DNA of 64,000 bases from Pithys albifrons albifrons (lineage: Eukaryota; Chordata; Aves; Passeriformes; Thamnophilidae). The position numbers and the translations under genes are program-made. Below are positions 45,841 to 59,100 of this stretch, one piece after another; the first letter of the stretch is position 1, and every line of letters begins with the position of its first letter. The stretch spans positions 18,993,001-19,057,000 of the forward strand of contig NC_092471.1 in assembly GCF_047495875.1 (NCBI RefSeq), in the 5' to 3' direction. The notes under the pieces are model-generated. The model was given only the letters and a program-made list of their open reading frames with translations, was not told the DNA's origin and made no database searches.

Positions 45841-48514
45841 GGATGCAATTCAGCCCAGTTCCAGATTGGGTTGAACCACTGCTGACAGTTTTCCCTTAAG
45901 ACACAGCTACTTAGGGCAGTGTTGGGATACTGGAGTTTACTTTCTGCGTGTCCAGGGACTCCCCAGTGAGTGGGCAGAAAAGGATTTGTGACAACAGAGA
46001 GGAATAGGAAAACATTTCTTAGGAACCATGCAAGAGCCTGAAAGGGCTCAGCCCTGGCTGTGGGGCAGAGCAGCCCCCACAACCTCCTTCATTTTAACCC
46101 TTTATTCCTGCTGCCAACAAAAGACATTTTCTTTTCCCATCCTGGCTTTAGATACTCAAGTTTAAAAAGAACCTCCCAAAGCAGAGGAAAGCATCAGAGC
46201 TTTGCCACAGTCCTGCCTTGTCCAGTGGGTGTTCCCACAGCAAACAGGAACTGCAAGCAGAGGCCTCGTGGCAATGAGTCAGGGAGGCAGAAAGGCGTGA
46301 AAAGAGGATGAATGGGAAGGCAGCAAAGCTGCAATATTTCACTGTGGGCAGAGCTCCGGGAGAGCCTCCATCCATCAGCATTCCCAGAGCCTGGGAGCGC
46401 TCTGGGGCTGCCCACAGCAGTGCCACTGGCACAGAAGGTGCTGTGGTCACGTGGGTGCATCACTGTGCCATGGGCTGAGGGCACCGTGAGCTGTGCCATG
46501 GCCATCCACCATCCACCAACCCCCTGGATCCTCCTCCAGAACAACAAGGAAAACATTCAAGCTTTTATCAGCATCTCACACGAGGCATGGGAGAAACCTG
46601 ATGGGGCAATGCCAGGCAGCAAGTGCCCCAACCCAGGAAAGGGATGGAGGATGGATGCAGGTGTTGGAACATTGACCTGCTTGGGGACTGCCCAGGAAGG
46701 AGGAAAAGGGTTCATACATCTCGGGTCTGACCCCAGCAGCAAACCAGGTGGACCGTTTCAGGAATAGGAACCTGAGAAATATGTGTGAAAAGGACAGTTG
46801 TTCCCTGCAAAAGGCTGGAAAACAATTCAAAGAATCAAATCAGAAAAAGTCACCCCCAAGAACTCTAGTGGCCCTTCATTCTCCATTTCTCATGGAGGCA
46901 CAAAGTGTGGCAGCTCCTCTTTAGGGCAACAATGGGCAACCTCCCTAAAATGTGCATCTACAAAGAGATTACAAAAACATCTCTGTGAATCACAGGATGG
47001 GGGACTACCTCCATCCTTTATTTTCTGGAGCATCAAGTACCTTGGCAGGCCATTTTTAGAAACAGCCACTTGTTTTTGCAGAAGGATCTAATGGCTCTCT
47101 GCACCTCCTGCCACTGCTGCCCTTCCCTCACTCCATCCCAGTGAGAGATCCATCCACACTCCCACAGCAGAAAGCAGCTGGGCACAGGCTCTCCCTGCAC
47201 ATCAGGCTCATGGCATGGCACAGAGAGCTGGCACCCCCCAAAAACAGAGCTCTGTGCCCCCCTCAGTGACCCACAGCTTGGACACAGGTTAGGGCAACCT
47301 GTCCAGGCTGGGAATAAAAACCTCCACTGTCTCCCCCAGAAGAAGCAAATTCCCCATTAGCACTGCAGCAAACTCAGGCAGGGAGCAAGAAGAAAGCTTT
47401 TTAAAGAGATACAACCAAGGATTTTTGTATTGAAACACACGCCACAGATGGTGGAGCAGACGAGGATTAATTCATGAATCATATTTCTTAAATGATACAA
47501 TCTCTCTTTTCACTTCCATACTTTCCCTTTTTGACTCAGAAGCAGGGATTTAAGATGCCCTTCCCAGATATGAATTTTGCATGAACAAACACTGCAGGGG
47601 CAAGAAGAAAACACCCCACAGCAGCAATAAACCAGAAACCCCAGATGTTTGAAAAGAAGGTCTCACATATAAGCAAAGGCATATCCTGTCCATCCACACA
47701 AGAACATGTGTGGAAATGCAATATACGCAAGGAGAGAGCTGGGAATGGGGTGGGAAAATGCATTCCCTAACATTTGGAGCTTACTAATGCTTCAGCCAGT
47801 GTTCTGAATTTCCCAAAAGCTGCTTTTCTATCCCCTCCTATCTTACTTGCCACCCTCGCAGTGAAAGAAAAGCCTTGAGGCAAACATTTCCAGCGAGAGG
47901 CCCTCCAGCTCTGCCAGCCACGTTTGTCCCTCCCCCAGCCCCATCCGTGCCTTCCTTGGGAAAATCCCGGCACAGGCACCACCAGGCTGCTCTGCAGGGA
48001 GAGCTCACAGAGCCCACAGAACAGAGGGACTGCAGGAATCAACAGAAAGGCAAAGCATCCTGCCCCACACACGGATCACCACCCAGCTGGGAGCGGCTGG
48101 AAGTGGGAAGGAGAGAAGGAAATGACACAAGAGCTCTCCAGCAGCAGGAGGCTCCGATCTCCTGCTCCTGCTCAGCTGGGGAGCTCCTTCACACCAGCCC
48201 AAGCCATGCTGAGCCCCCACAGCCCGTGCACAGCCACTGCTCCCACCCAAGCAGGACCACAGATGGATCCAGGGCGACAAGAACCAGCACCAACATCCCA
48301 AACTGGCAGTGCCAACCCTGCAGACTGCTGGCACGCTGCCCTCCGGGCCCCTCCTCACCTCCCACACCTTTCCTTCTCCACCAAATCAGCATTTCAGTCG
48401 TTTTTCCACTTTGCACACAAAGCAGCTGTGCATGTGCTTAACAGCTCCTTTACACAGCCCTGCACTTACTACTGGAGCTTTACACACAGAATAAGGGTGA
48501 AAAAAATCACTTAC
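45841..48514. other. Unique sequence, nothing recognised
   Basis: No mobile element. The 226-codon plus-strand frame at 47924-48604 is Pro/Ser/Thr/Ala-rich without a domain and overlaps open frames on the other strand. Confidence 0.4.
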
Positions 48515-48649
48515 CCTTCAATTATTTCAACCTTTCCCTGCTCTGTGTGTGACGTGGGCTTCTCTTTTGGTTACTATTTCCAGATTTGGTCTTTGGGTAG
48601 GTGAATGGAAGAGGAGAATGAAAGGAGTTGTATTTGATGACGACGGAGA
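48515..48649 (-). other. Candidate exon, non-coding or terminal
   Basis: On the minus strand a strong acceptor (cttctctttattttacag) precedes 135 bases that end at TTGAAGG|gtaagtg, a near-perfect donor. All three frames contain a stop and there is no ATG. It is therefore either an untranslated exon, a long non-coding RNA exon, or a terminal coding exon in which one frame gives 41 mostly polar, basic residues and then TAA. It keeps CpGs (tctccgtcgtcatc, gcccacgtcacac). It lies on the same strand as the candidate exon at 2332-2515. I do not recognise the product. Confidence 0.2.
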
Positions 48650-51046
48650 CTGTAAAATAAAGAGAAGCATTTCAGTCAGAACAGTCCTCTCTATACATAC
48701 AGATCAGATTATATTAAATTAAATTAGTGACACCTACATAAATGCTTCCCACTGTTTTCATGCACACATACAAATATCACAACTGTCAAGGAGAATGTGG
48801 CTGTCAGTGATGCGGCAGGGGGGAAAAAAAGAGCAATTTCTAAAATGGAAGGCAAAAAAGGGAATCGAGGATAACAACCAGCATTTGAGCAGCAGCGAAG
48901 GGGATGCTGCCAGTCTGCAGGAGGGCCCTGGCACTGCCATGGCAGCACTGGGAAGGGCCTGAGCAGCGTGGAGGGAGCATGAGTAGGGAAACAACCCTGC
49001 AGCAACAACCCTGACAAACACTCTTCTGCTTCCCAAAATACCACCTCAGCTTGTGAGAATGCAAGGAAGGAGCCCAGAGTTTGGGAAGACACAATTCACC
49101 CATCCCCTGGAATGATGGAAGGACTTCTAGCACAGGAAGGAATGAGTAATTTGGTCACTGTACCAGCAAGCACCCCCCTAAAAACCAGATTAACCTCCAC
49201 CATCAGCTTTAATAGCAGAATTCCTGCTCAGTGGTGTCCCCCTACACAGCCCCACATATCCATGTAAGCAGACAAACCAATCCCTTGGGCTCCCACAGTC
49301 GTGGGGGTGCAGCTGCCTTTGGCACCGTGCCACGGCCCAATTCCTGCCATCCCATTGTCTCCCACACCTCTCCCCCACCCACTCTGGGCTCACTCCCCTG
49401 CAGCCTCTGCGAGGCTTGGGGACACCCCCACAACCCTGTCCATCCTACATGGCAGCCTGGGATCATTAAGATACAATCCCATTGTAACTGAGAGATAGAG
49501 CCAAGATGAGGAATGAGAGGAATGGACTTCCATGCTATTATTTTTCTCATGGCAACTCTCCCATCCTCAGAGTGCAACTGGCATCTCCAGCACCATGAGC
49601 CCCAGCCCAAACACTGAAAACACCCCAAAAAAGCATGTTTACAAAATTACTTATAAGAATCCATACCAGGTAGTGGCAAAAAAACAAATCCCTGAGTCAA
49701 GGAGACTGGTTGGTTGGAAAAGAACAAAGGTCACCTCAAGGAGTATATAAAAATACATGCTAACATTGAAGAGGTATAAACATAACACTGAATAACAGTT
49801 TTTCTACCCAACTCAGCATTTAACACCTGCCCAGAGGTCTTTGATAAATCCCAGGTGCTTTAACAAAGCAAGGAAGCTTTTCATTGGTATTTAGCAGAAT
49901 AGGGCAAGTAAAGCACAAGAGAATAAAACTGCTCAAGACATCAAGGACCAAGTCAGAAAAAAAACCAGCCAGGTCTCCACATCCAGCCCCTCCATCACCA
50001 AACACCCTGCCAGGCTGCTGGATTGAAATAGAAATACTATTGTTAGCCCTAAGCAATGCAGACTCATTAACATTTATTTTAGTGGGATAAAATATATTTT
50101 TAAATACTTGAAGAAATAATCTGGAGGAAGTGCTACAGCTCAGAGCGTATTTTCAGTATCTCCCAGCTCCTCCATAGAGATTTCAGACCTCCTGGAAAGA
50201 CACAGACCCCCTCAGAGGCCTCGGCGTGGGGAGGGTGTGGGCACCTCCAGCCACCCAGAAAAGCAGCACACGCAATTCCCCGCCTTTGCTGCCCCTCCCA
50301 GACTGTTCAGTAAGAGGTAAAGCTAAAAATGTCACTGATTTTAATTACTCAAGGACAGCAGAACCCCCAAACCATCATTTCTCCCAGGTTTTTAATGTGT
50401 GGGGGTGTTTCTATGTGAAAAACACTTGGAAACAGAGGAATCTGATGCCCATAGGGACACATCCTGGAGGACCTCGGCAGCAGAAACCCACCAGCATGGA
50501 CAAATCCTGCTGAACACCTTCCATGAGCCCCAGGTTGGGGTGCAGGTCCCAGCACCTCATCCCAAAAGCTAATGGAGACAAACAGTGTTTGCAACTTGCA
50601 GAGCAGCAGCATGACCAGGGAGAGGAAAGGAGGAATCTCCCCATCCTGGTGAAAAGCTGCAGCCTCACAGATCCTGTCAGCTCTCAGGAGTGGGGCTTGG
50701 GGCTGGGTAAGAGGAGCAGTGGTTGTTCCAGTGGCATCCATGAGCACATCCAGGGAAAAACATGGTGTGGCAGGATGTCAAGCCACAAAGGCAGAAGAGA
50801 TTCAACACAGGGAGCAGGATCCAGAGGGACACACAGAGCCCAGCACCCTCTTTTTACCAAACCCAAATCTATCAAGAATGCAAAGGATGCATTTCATCTT
50901 GTATAAACACTTTCTAAGAGAACTTCAGTTTTCCATCTGACCCAGCCAGCCTTGGACCACTTTGGAAAAATAAAATGGGAGGAGGCAAGGAGGGAAAAGA
51001 AATAGTTTTTTAGTTTTTATTGTCAAAAAAGTTATCACATAGTCCG
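48650..51046. other. Unique sequence left of LTR copy 2
   Basis: No retroviral gag, pol or env frame is visible upstream of the second LTR. Nothing else recognised. Confidence 0.45.
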
Positions 51047-51769
51047 TGTTTCTCCCAGTTCAACAGGTGGGACCAGTTTATCCCTGTGTGGGTGTGCCCA
51101 TAGCTGTGAATTCTAAACCCTCTGGGCCATTGCCCAGCAACTGTTCCCAATGGCCCATTGGCAGCAGCTGCCCAGGGCACAGCTGAGCCCTCAGGCTGGG
51201 AGCTGGCTGGGAAAGAAGCCTGGCAGAGGAGCTGGGAGAACTGCCCTGCAGGGACTCCTTGGCATCTCCACACCCACCTGAGGGCTCAGCTCTGCCCATG
51301 GGCCAGCAACCATTCCAAAATCCCCCCTGACTGCCAGAGTCAGATCCCCCAGTGTGGAACTCCCTGCCCTGGGGGAGGCAATGGGGGCTCCCACCCAAAC
51401 CTGAGGGGAGAGAATCTTGGGGTTTGGGGACTTGTGGGATCACTCATAGGATCCAGAGGAGGAGCAGACCCTGGCCAGGAGGAGCCCCCCACTCTCCACC
51501 AGACTGTGCCATCATCTGCACCAACAGGTTTGTCCCTTCCTTTTCCTTTGGACTCAGAGGAACCACGTGGGGCTCAGCACAGGGGCCAACAAACCCCACT
51601 GTGTTTGTGCCCCAGGGGGTGGGTTACACTGCTGGGTTTGTGGGTTAAACCCAATTTCTCTTTGTGCCATTGTATTTATTGTAATACTGTTATTAAATTT
51701 TAACTCTGATTTATAATCTCTTTTGTGTTGGGTTCACTTCTCCTGCCCATTTACCTTTGAACCAGCACA
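51047..51769 (+). mobile_element. Solo LTR of an avian endogenous retrovirus (copy 2, ~723 bp)
   Basis: Same element and orientation as 43805-44523. It begins tgtttctcccagttcaacag, shares the ctctgggccattgcccagca and cagcagctgcccagggcaca blocks, and ends ctttgaaccagcaca. Differences from copy 1 are scattered substitutions and a 4-base length difference at the start. The flanks (gtccg before, gcatt after) do not match, so the target duplication has decayed or a boundary is altered. There are no internal retroviral genes. Confidence 0.82.
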
Positions 51770-54679
51770 GCATTTCACAGCCCCTCCATGTTTTCAGGAT
51801 GGTCTTTAATCACTGTTTTGGTGGGGGAAGAACAAAGGACCAGGACAGTTTCTTCAGTTCCAGAGTAGGTTAAATAGACACCCACTGTAATTTACCATCC
51901 CAAGCCTGGAGACAACACCTTCCCCAGGGCCAACAGGTCACCCCAGCACGGGGCACTGGCCACATCCCAGTGGAGCTGGAGGAGCCAGTGCTCTGACAGT
52001 GAGAGCCACTCATGTTTTCCTCAGGGTGGAGGTGCAGGGACGTGCTCTGGAGCTCAGCCACGGCGTCCCTGGCACCGTGCAGATGGCAGCGGTTCGGGTA
52101 CCCGGCGCTCGATGCAATCTGCACCAGCTACAGCAGGCACCGAGTTCAAAGTCAAAATGAACATTTGTTCTACAACAAAACACATTGCAAATGATCCTTA
52201 GCAAATTTTAGCTGTTGGTACAGTCAGATAAGAGCACAGTAGCACAGCTCATCCTCGTTGTTCCTGCGAGCTCTGCTGCTGAACGTGAGTGGCAATGCAG
52301 AGAGCGAGCCATAGTTTGTATTGTGGTATAAATTACAGAGCAGCATAACAGAGCTGAAGGGGCAGCTCTGCCCTTCCCTGCATTGCTTCCCTCACAATTT
52401 GAAGCCCATTAAATGTCTTCCTGTTCAGTTGTTTTATTTTGGCTCCTTGCTGCTTAAAACTGTTCTGTGCACGCCGAGCGTCGAAGCCGAATAAATAATG
52501 GCCAAACTTGCCCTGCAAAACTCCAAGAGCTGTTATGTAAAGCAGAGAGGGCATCAGCAGATAGAGACAACTCGGAGGCAACCTGAGGGTTGGGATTCTG
52601 TGTCAGCTCGACACACAGGGGAAATAACCCTTTAATCCAGTGCAGTGTATTTCATTTACTGTAGTGTTATCCAGTTCGAAGATGTTATGAAAGGAATCCC
52701 TGGAGAGACTTAAGACTTCAAAACCAGCCTGAGTTTGAACTTAATTCCACTGTTGCAAAAGGCTGGAGCTGTGGAAGATGACCTTTTCCATACCTTGCAT
52801 GCCAGGAGCCATCCTGCCTCATAATGTCACGCCAAATTAGAATATTCTCTTTTTGTTTTACTCAGGATTTTGTTTTGTCTTTTCTTTTTAATTAAAAGCA
52901 TCTGTCACTATTAATGAAACAGGGGGGAAAAAAAGAAAAAATGTCAATAGGACATAAAAAAAATAAAGCCAGTGATGTCCAGAGAGATAAGAAGAGCCAA
53001 AAAGATGGATAATTAACAGAGGAACTTTCACCTCCCTCTGAGCCCATCATCAGAGCCCTGGTCAGGGCTGGAGGAGCAGCAGTGCCATCTCCTTGCTGCT
53101 CATCACCTGCCCAAAACAAAGGGGTGCTCCTCAAAAACATCCTCCAAACCCCACCAGCAGCAGGTCTTTGGATGGGCTCTGCTTGGACTGAAAATGAGAG
53201 GGGGAAAATACCTCTGAAGTGCAGATCCCAGTGTTGCTCAGGTCTCATCAAGGTTATTCTGAATGAAAGTTTAGAGACACTTTACAAAACAGACCATAAA
53301 TGCACGTCAGTGAATCAGAAGCTGGTGGGACCCCTGTGATGGCAGGGATGAAGGTGGGAGGTCTGATCTTGCACCAACCACAGGAGCTCCACTGCCCAGG
53401 GAATATTTTTAAGTAATCCTGCAGGAATCTTACTGAACAAGTCAGGGAAACCCCAGTTAAAGTTGCTCACTACTGTTAACTGCCTCCATGGACTTTGCTG
53501 CTTGGAGGTGAACCATAAAAGGCCAGTTTTCACTTGCTGCATCTTCCAATTCGGATTGTGAGTGCAATTAAATGTACAATTATATTTTCCAAAAACTGGG
53601 TTCCCCCACAAAATACTAAATTAATTACAAAATGTCTTCTTAATGTGAAATTATTTAGCCTGTTAAAGCAGTACAAACAGCTTTATTGGATCATTAATGG
53701 TTAGAAATGTTCAGTCAGCACAGTTGGAAAAAATGTAAACTAAATATGTCAAGGATACGTTGCTTTTTACTCTCACTATTTTTTTATGTCTTATTTCATG
53801 GTAGATAAGTGAAAAATCTTTTTTACCTGACTTAGTGAGAGGCTCATTTACTCATGCAAATTAAAAACCAAGTGTCATAATACAATGAAATTATAAAAAC
53901 ATATCAAAAAGGAGTTAGTGAGTCACTAAATTTAGCTCCTAATGGAGTTCAAGCTGTCTTACAGAGTTGTATGTGCTCTGGTGCTCTGTAAACATCAGAG
54001 CAGAGCTCAGAAACCAACTGGGGCTTCTGGAGAAGCCCTTCAGGTTTCCAGCCCTTCTCACCTGGGTCACAGGGACACTTGGATTTTGATCCCAGGAAGA
54101 CACTCAGCATTAAATAAATTAGAATCCATCATGATGAGCTCTGGGCCAGTACCAGGTCCTGCAGAGCCACATTCCAAACTCCAGCACCAGAGCAGACCTG
54201 GGATGATGTGCAGGTGACACACTCAACATCCATCAGGATTTTCCTGATCCACACAACACAGTAGGGCTGACAAGGGGGCTGGAAGATGCTGAGAAACTCA
54301 AGAGTTTGGCTCAGAATCTCTGGAGATCCACATAACCAAGAGAACTGGTGCATCTGGAACAAGAGCAGCAAACCAGGAGCAGATCCTGCCTTACCACTGG
54401 GCATTTCCACTCACCCACAGTCTGAGGGCAGCACCAACATGAAGCCTTTATGTTCAGCAACAACCTCATTCCAGGGGCAAGCCAAGAAGATGAAAGGGTT
54501 GTAAGAGAAGGAAAAGGGTGGGCCAAGGTTCAAACATGACCAGACCATCCCATACACCTCCAAAATTCATCAAAACCAAAGCCTGCTTTACAGAGTAGGA
54601 ACAAAAGGTGCCTCTGCCACTGGCTTAAGATACTGGGAGGAAATTCCTAAGGGTGAAAAAGTCCTTAGAACTCCTCCTG
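51770..54679. other. Unique sequence, nothing recognised
   Basis: About 52420-52560 keeps CpGs in otherwise ordinary DNA (gcacgccgagcgtcgaagcc), which could mark a conserved element. No exon or transposon recognised. Confidence 0.35.
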
Positions 54680-54997
54680 GCACCTAATGGGGCTCCAAGA
54701 GAGGTACTCTGAACAAGGGATGGAGGGACAGGACAAGGGGTGTTTTGGCTGCCCACTGACACAGGGCAGGGTTAGATGGGATATTGGGAAGGAATTCCTG
54801 GCTGGGAGGGTGGGCAGGCCCTGGAACAGGTTGGGCAGAGAAGCTGTGGCTGCCCCATCCCTGGGAGTGTCCAAGGCCAGGTTGGACAGGGCTTGGAGCA
54901 ACCTGGGCTGGTGGGAGGTGTCCCTGCCCATGGCAGGGGGTGGGACAAGATGAGCTTTAAGGTTCCTTCCAACCCAAACCAATCTGGGATTCTACAA
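54680..54997 (+). mobile_element. CR1 LINE fragment, 3' end
   Basis: Sense copy from gggctccaagagaggtactc through gggatggagggacaggacaa, ccctgggagtgtccaaggcc and ggtgtccctgcccatggcag, to ttccttccaacccaaaccaa and a degraded tail. Confidence 0.93.
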
Positions 54998-57900
54998 CAT
55001 CCCTGCCCATCAGGCCAGGCTCGAGTCTGGGTCCCAGTCAAGGGATCCCCAGGTTTGCACGGGGTGGCTGAAGCAGAAGTCAAAGGAGGGGAGGGAGGGA
55101 ACAACACTGCCCCAGGCAGCCCCCACCAGCTCCATCCACTGCAGCTGAAGTGTCAAACTAGGGCCCAAAGTCCCACGAAAGGAAGAAACAAATATTCCCA
55201 GTGCTCCCTGATCCAGCAGAAAATCATGAAAATAAGACCCTATAAGGAGAAGAGGCCAAGGAACTAATGGAAAAACATCGAGCTGCATTAAGGGCTGTGT
55301 TAAAGGTTTATGACCTACTGCCCAGACGAGTCCACCGATGTTCCTGAAACCTCATCGATCCACAGGTCAAATCAGGAACAAAAAACCACCAGTTTTAGAA
55401 AATATCCCTGGCTGAGACACAATAAACACATCCCACTCCTATGCACAGCTAAAAAGGGGGACTTTTCTACATAAGAATAAACTCTGCTGCAGAGCTCGAC
55501 TGTAACTGTAAAATCACTGACCTGTCCCCATCTGTAACAGGCACAGGCTGATACAAGGAATTAGGGAGATGTCCTACATAACTACTTTAATTAATTTGTG
55601 AAATTTTGCACCCTTCTTGGAGGCGGGAGATGTGGCACTTTGTGCTCCCTTGGATTGCCACTGCTCTCAATTTTATTTTTATCCTGAGTTCGATATGAAT
55701 CAGGCTCTGCAAAAGACAAAACAACCCACTGTAATCATCCAGCATGCCAATTAAACTTAAAGATACCCTGGAAATTAAAATTAAATGCCATATCTATGAA
55801 AAGAAGCAGACAGCTTCCTCAGAAACAACAACAAAAAAAACCAGCCCATATTACAGGAACACGACCGTGGCAGCCCAAAATCGGCGCTGAAACTGTTATA
55901 TAACTTACTACCATCCTTCACATCTGCATAGTGTAGATCTTCATCAAATTGGGTATGTTTTTGCACATTTATCATCAAGATTTATTGAAGCTGATTCCAT
56001 AAATTTCATTGAGTTGTTCACTGGTGCTATTTGTTTCCAAGGCAACGCATGCACTTTGCCCAAGCTGCAAAGTAAATCACAATTGTTCAGGATTTGGGGT
56101 CTCTGCCCCTCTCGTGCCACACGACACCTGCACCTCCCAGTGCCAACAGCAGCGCTGGCGTGGTGGTGCCAAGAATTAGCAGATCAGGGGGGGATTTATG
56201 GAAAAAACAATCCCTGGTAGGGGAGAAAAACATGAAATGAAGCTGCCGGCAGGAAGGTGGGACTCATCTGAAGTCCCTGCTCCCATCTCATTTACACCTT
56301 GGATGGCTGGAGGCTGAGAAACCCATTCGCAGGTTCAGGAGGAGTCAGAGGGCTCTTTCTGCACAAAATGATGATAGGAAGTCGTCTTCTTGTTGTGGTT
56401 GTGGAAAAAGGGACAAGAGCAGTAGTGAGGGGAAGGGAGAAAGGATTTACAAACCCTTCCCAGATGGCCTCACCTCCCCACTGATGGGATAGAGAATAAG
56501 AGCCCACGGCACAGAGAACTTTCAGGCAAGATTGGAAAAGTTCAGCTTGGGTAGGAAAAAACAAGCACCAACTCGAAGGAAGTGTTATTTATCACCCAAT
56601 TTCTTGCTATTCAAAAAGCAGCATCACAGGTGTCCTGGCCCCACTGGTACTGGAAAAGCTCAGGAGCCACCAGGAACATCTCTGCCTCCACACCACAGCC
56701 CTGCTGAGGTCACGAGGCACAGGGACCACCCATCAGATCCCACACAGAATCGCCAAAACACCTTGGAAATAAAGGGCAGTGACAGAGGTAACCTCAGCTG
56801 CAGAAAGGCATAATTCAAAAGCAGGAGATGGAGATAAACCAGGCCCTGCTCCCACAGCCTCCTGTGGGAAAAGCCTCCTGTGACAAGCCACTACTTCAGC
56901 ATTTCTAAAAACAAAGCCAATCTCGGACGCGGTGTTGGTGTTTTAATGGGACACGATGTTTCTCCAGAGACAGTGCAGTTAATGTTTGTTTATCTGCCAT
57001 GAGAAATATCCACGACTGCAACAAGAGGTGGCTGCCAAACTCAGCACACCAGCACAGACCAAGCTGGAAACTTCATGGTGTGAGTCAGGGAAGCCTGAAA
57101 ACCGTTCAGCTTCCAAACCCAGTCACAATGTGTCATGTAGCTGCAGAGGAGATGTAGCCTCAATTATCCAGAGCACAGGAAGCTGCAATCCCTTCTCTTT
57201 TGCCCGTTTTTTTAACAAAATTGCTCTTTGTTGGGTAGCACATTCCCTTGGATTCCCAGAGCGATCAAAAAAGGCAGCATCCCTGATGACAAAAGCCACT
57301 CGTTTTGCTGCTTTCAGCCTCGGAAATGTTAAAGGATTGTTTGCTTTCTAAGTGCAAGTCCACATTTAAGAGGAATAAAGAATTTCTCTGGCAGGCTGGA
57401 TCAATGATGCAGCAAGCCAAGCATGCGACCTCCCGCAGGGAGCCTGGGTCCGGCGCTCCTGGAAACAATAAAACAACCTCACGCTGCTCCTGAGCCACTG
57501 CACAATGTGGCAAATGGGGGGGAAACTTCCTCCTGACCCTCGATGCAATGAGCCACCTCCTCCAGCAGCACGAACTGCACTGCCATGGTCAGATGCTCAG
57601 CCCCTTCTCCCCATCAGACTGGCACCCACGATGCCAGCCCAGCCCTCACAGCCATGGCAGTGCTCACAGTCCATGAATTGCCCTCTTCTTCCAGGGATGG
57701 TGTTGAGAACAGACAGTCCTGCAGTCGGGCGACGGCTGAAGAACATCCCACGCTGCCAAAACCATCTAATATAAGGATATTCTCCAGCCAGCAGCACAAA
57801 AGCAGGGAAAGGGTATAAATAGCCTTTGGAGATGGTGTATAAATAGCTGTAGGTAAGATTTATATGCTATAAAAATCCCTCATTTTTGGCCCAGCTTTGC

Positions 57901-58600
57901 AAAAGTGAGTTTCCTTTCCTCGTGGTTTGGGGAGTAGCATCCCCTTCCCTTCCAGTCAGCACAGCGAGGAAAGGGCAGGGACTGCTCCCAATCCACCAGT
58001 GCACCCTTGGAAGAACCACAGGAGTGACTTTTCCTTGCCAGCTTTTTAAAAGACACCCTGTCAAGGCCTATCCTACAATATTCCCAATAAGGAACCAAAC
58101 CCTGGATAAACTGGCACAGATCCTTCTGTGGGTGACAGCTGTGGGGCAGTGTGGCACTGGAAGGGGTGGGCTGATTGTCATGTCTTCCTTAGACACAAAC
58201 CCCAAGTAACTACACACAAGCACACGGCTCTCTGCATGTCCCCAAACCACACCCTGTGTGCCCACTGAGTGGGGCCTGTGAGCTGCCAGGCTGGAGCTGG
58301 GTGGGCACCCTCAGGGGCACGGCAGGCACATGTGTGGTGACACAGACACCTGCATGAGATCACGGACTCCTCTGCCTCCTTCCCTCCCGCTCACCGGGAC
58401 CACTCTTACCAACCAAAGGAGGATAAAAATCCTCTTAAAAAGAGCTTATTTTCATTCCCAGCTATTTGTTAGTGATGCAGACTGTGGGTTCACACAGCCA
58501 AAGGAGAGGGAATTTCACACCGTGCCAGGCTCAGCTCTGCAAGGCTGTGCCCGCTGCTCTGCCGCAGCATCAGCATCCCCACAATGCTCCAGCCCGGCCC
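54998..58600. other. Unique sequence; possible conserved element at 55840-56110
   Basis: No mobile element recognised. About 55840-56110 has CpG-retaining and AT-rich words together (aacacgaccgtggcagccca, aaaatcggcgctgaaac, then catttatcatcaagatttat). No exon recognised. Confidence 0.3.
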
Positions 58601-58639
58601 CACCGCTCTCAGCACACCCCTTTGGTTCTCCCCACATGA

Positions 58640-59100
58640 AGCAGTGTCCTGGCACACCCACACAGCCACGATCCCGCCTGGCATCCCTCTGCAAACCCCA
58701 CCTGAGGGCAGGGTGCGGCCAGGGAGGGAGCAGCCCCCTCCGACGCTGCCTCCCGGGGGAGCGGGGCTGGCGAACAAGGCTCGGCGATGAGCGCTGGCAC
58801 CGCTCGCTCGCCACCCGGTGCGCGGCTCCCCGTGGCGTGCAGGTGGCTCCTTTGATTCCTGATTACTTCTCAGCCTTCCTTCGGGCTGGCACCGTGCCTG
58901 GGACAAACTTTGCAGCAGGAGGGTCACCCCAGCAAACAGTCTCTCCGAACGGCCTCTCGGACCTCGTGCCCACGGGAAGGGACGTGGTGCCCGCACAGGG
59001 AGGCACAGCTGCACCCCCGGGGGATCACCCCGTGCTGGGGGGCACCCACAGCCCCACCTGCCCCTCCAGGAGGGCTCCCCACCAGCACCCAGCGAGTGAT
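58640..59100. promoter_or_regulatory. Small CpG-rich block
   Basis: CpG density is far above the rest of the window, highest at about 58735-58850 (gctcggcgatgagcgctggc, cgctcgctcgccacccggtg). It could be a small CpG island acting as a promoter or enhancer, or an exon of a GC-rich gene. Open frames run through it on both strands (364 codons at 58330-59424 plus; 215 codons at 58490-59137 minus), as expected in GC-rich DNA. Neither has a recognisable domain or splice context. Confidence 0.35.

Noticed and set aside
45158..45874. 238-codon frame with repeated PNNPTLSHWI-type segments
   Set aside because: It crosses a CR1 copy and its 62/68-bp array; units are not multiples of three, so the repeats recur in different frames.
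43805..51769. A single full-length provirus bounded by the two LTRs
   Set aside because: Copy 1 has its own flanking duplication, the outer flanks do not match, there is no primer-binding site after the first LTR, and no retroviral protein frame lies between them.
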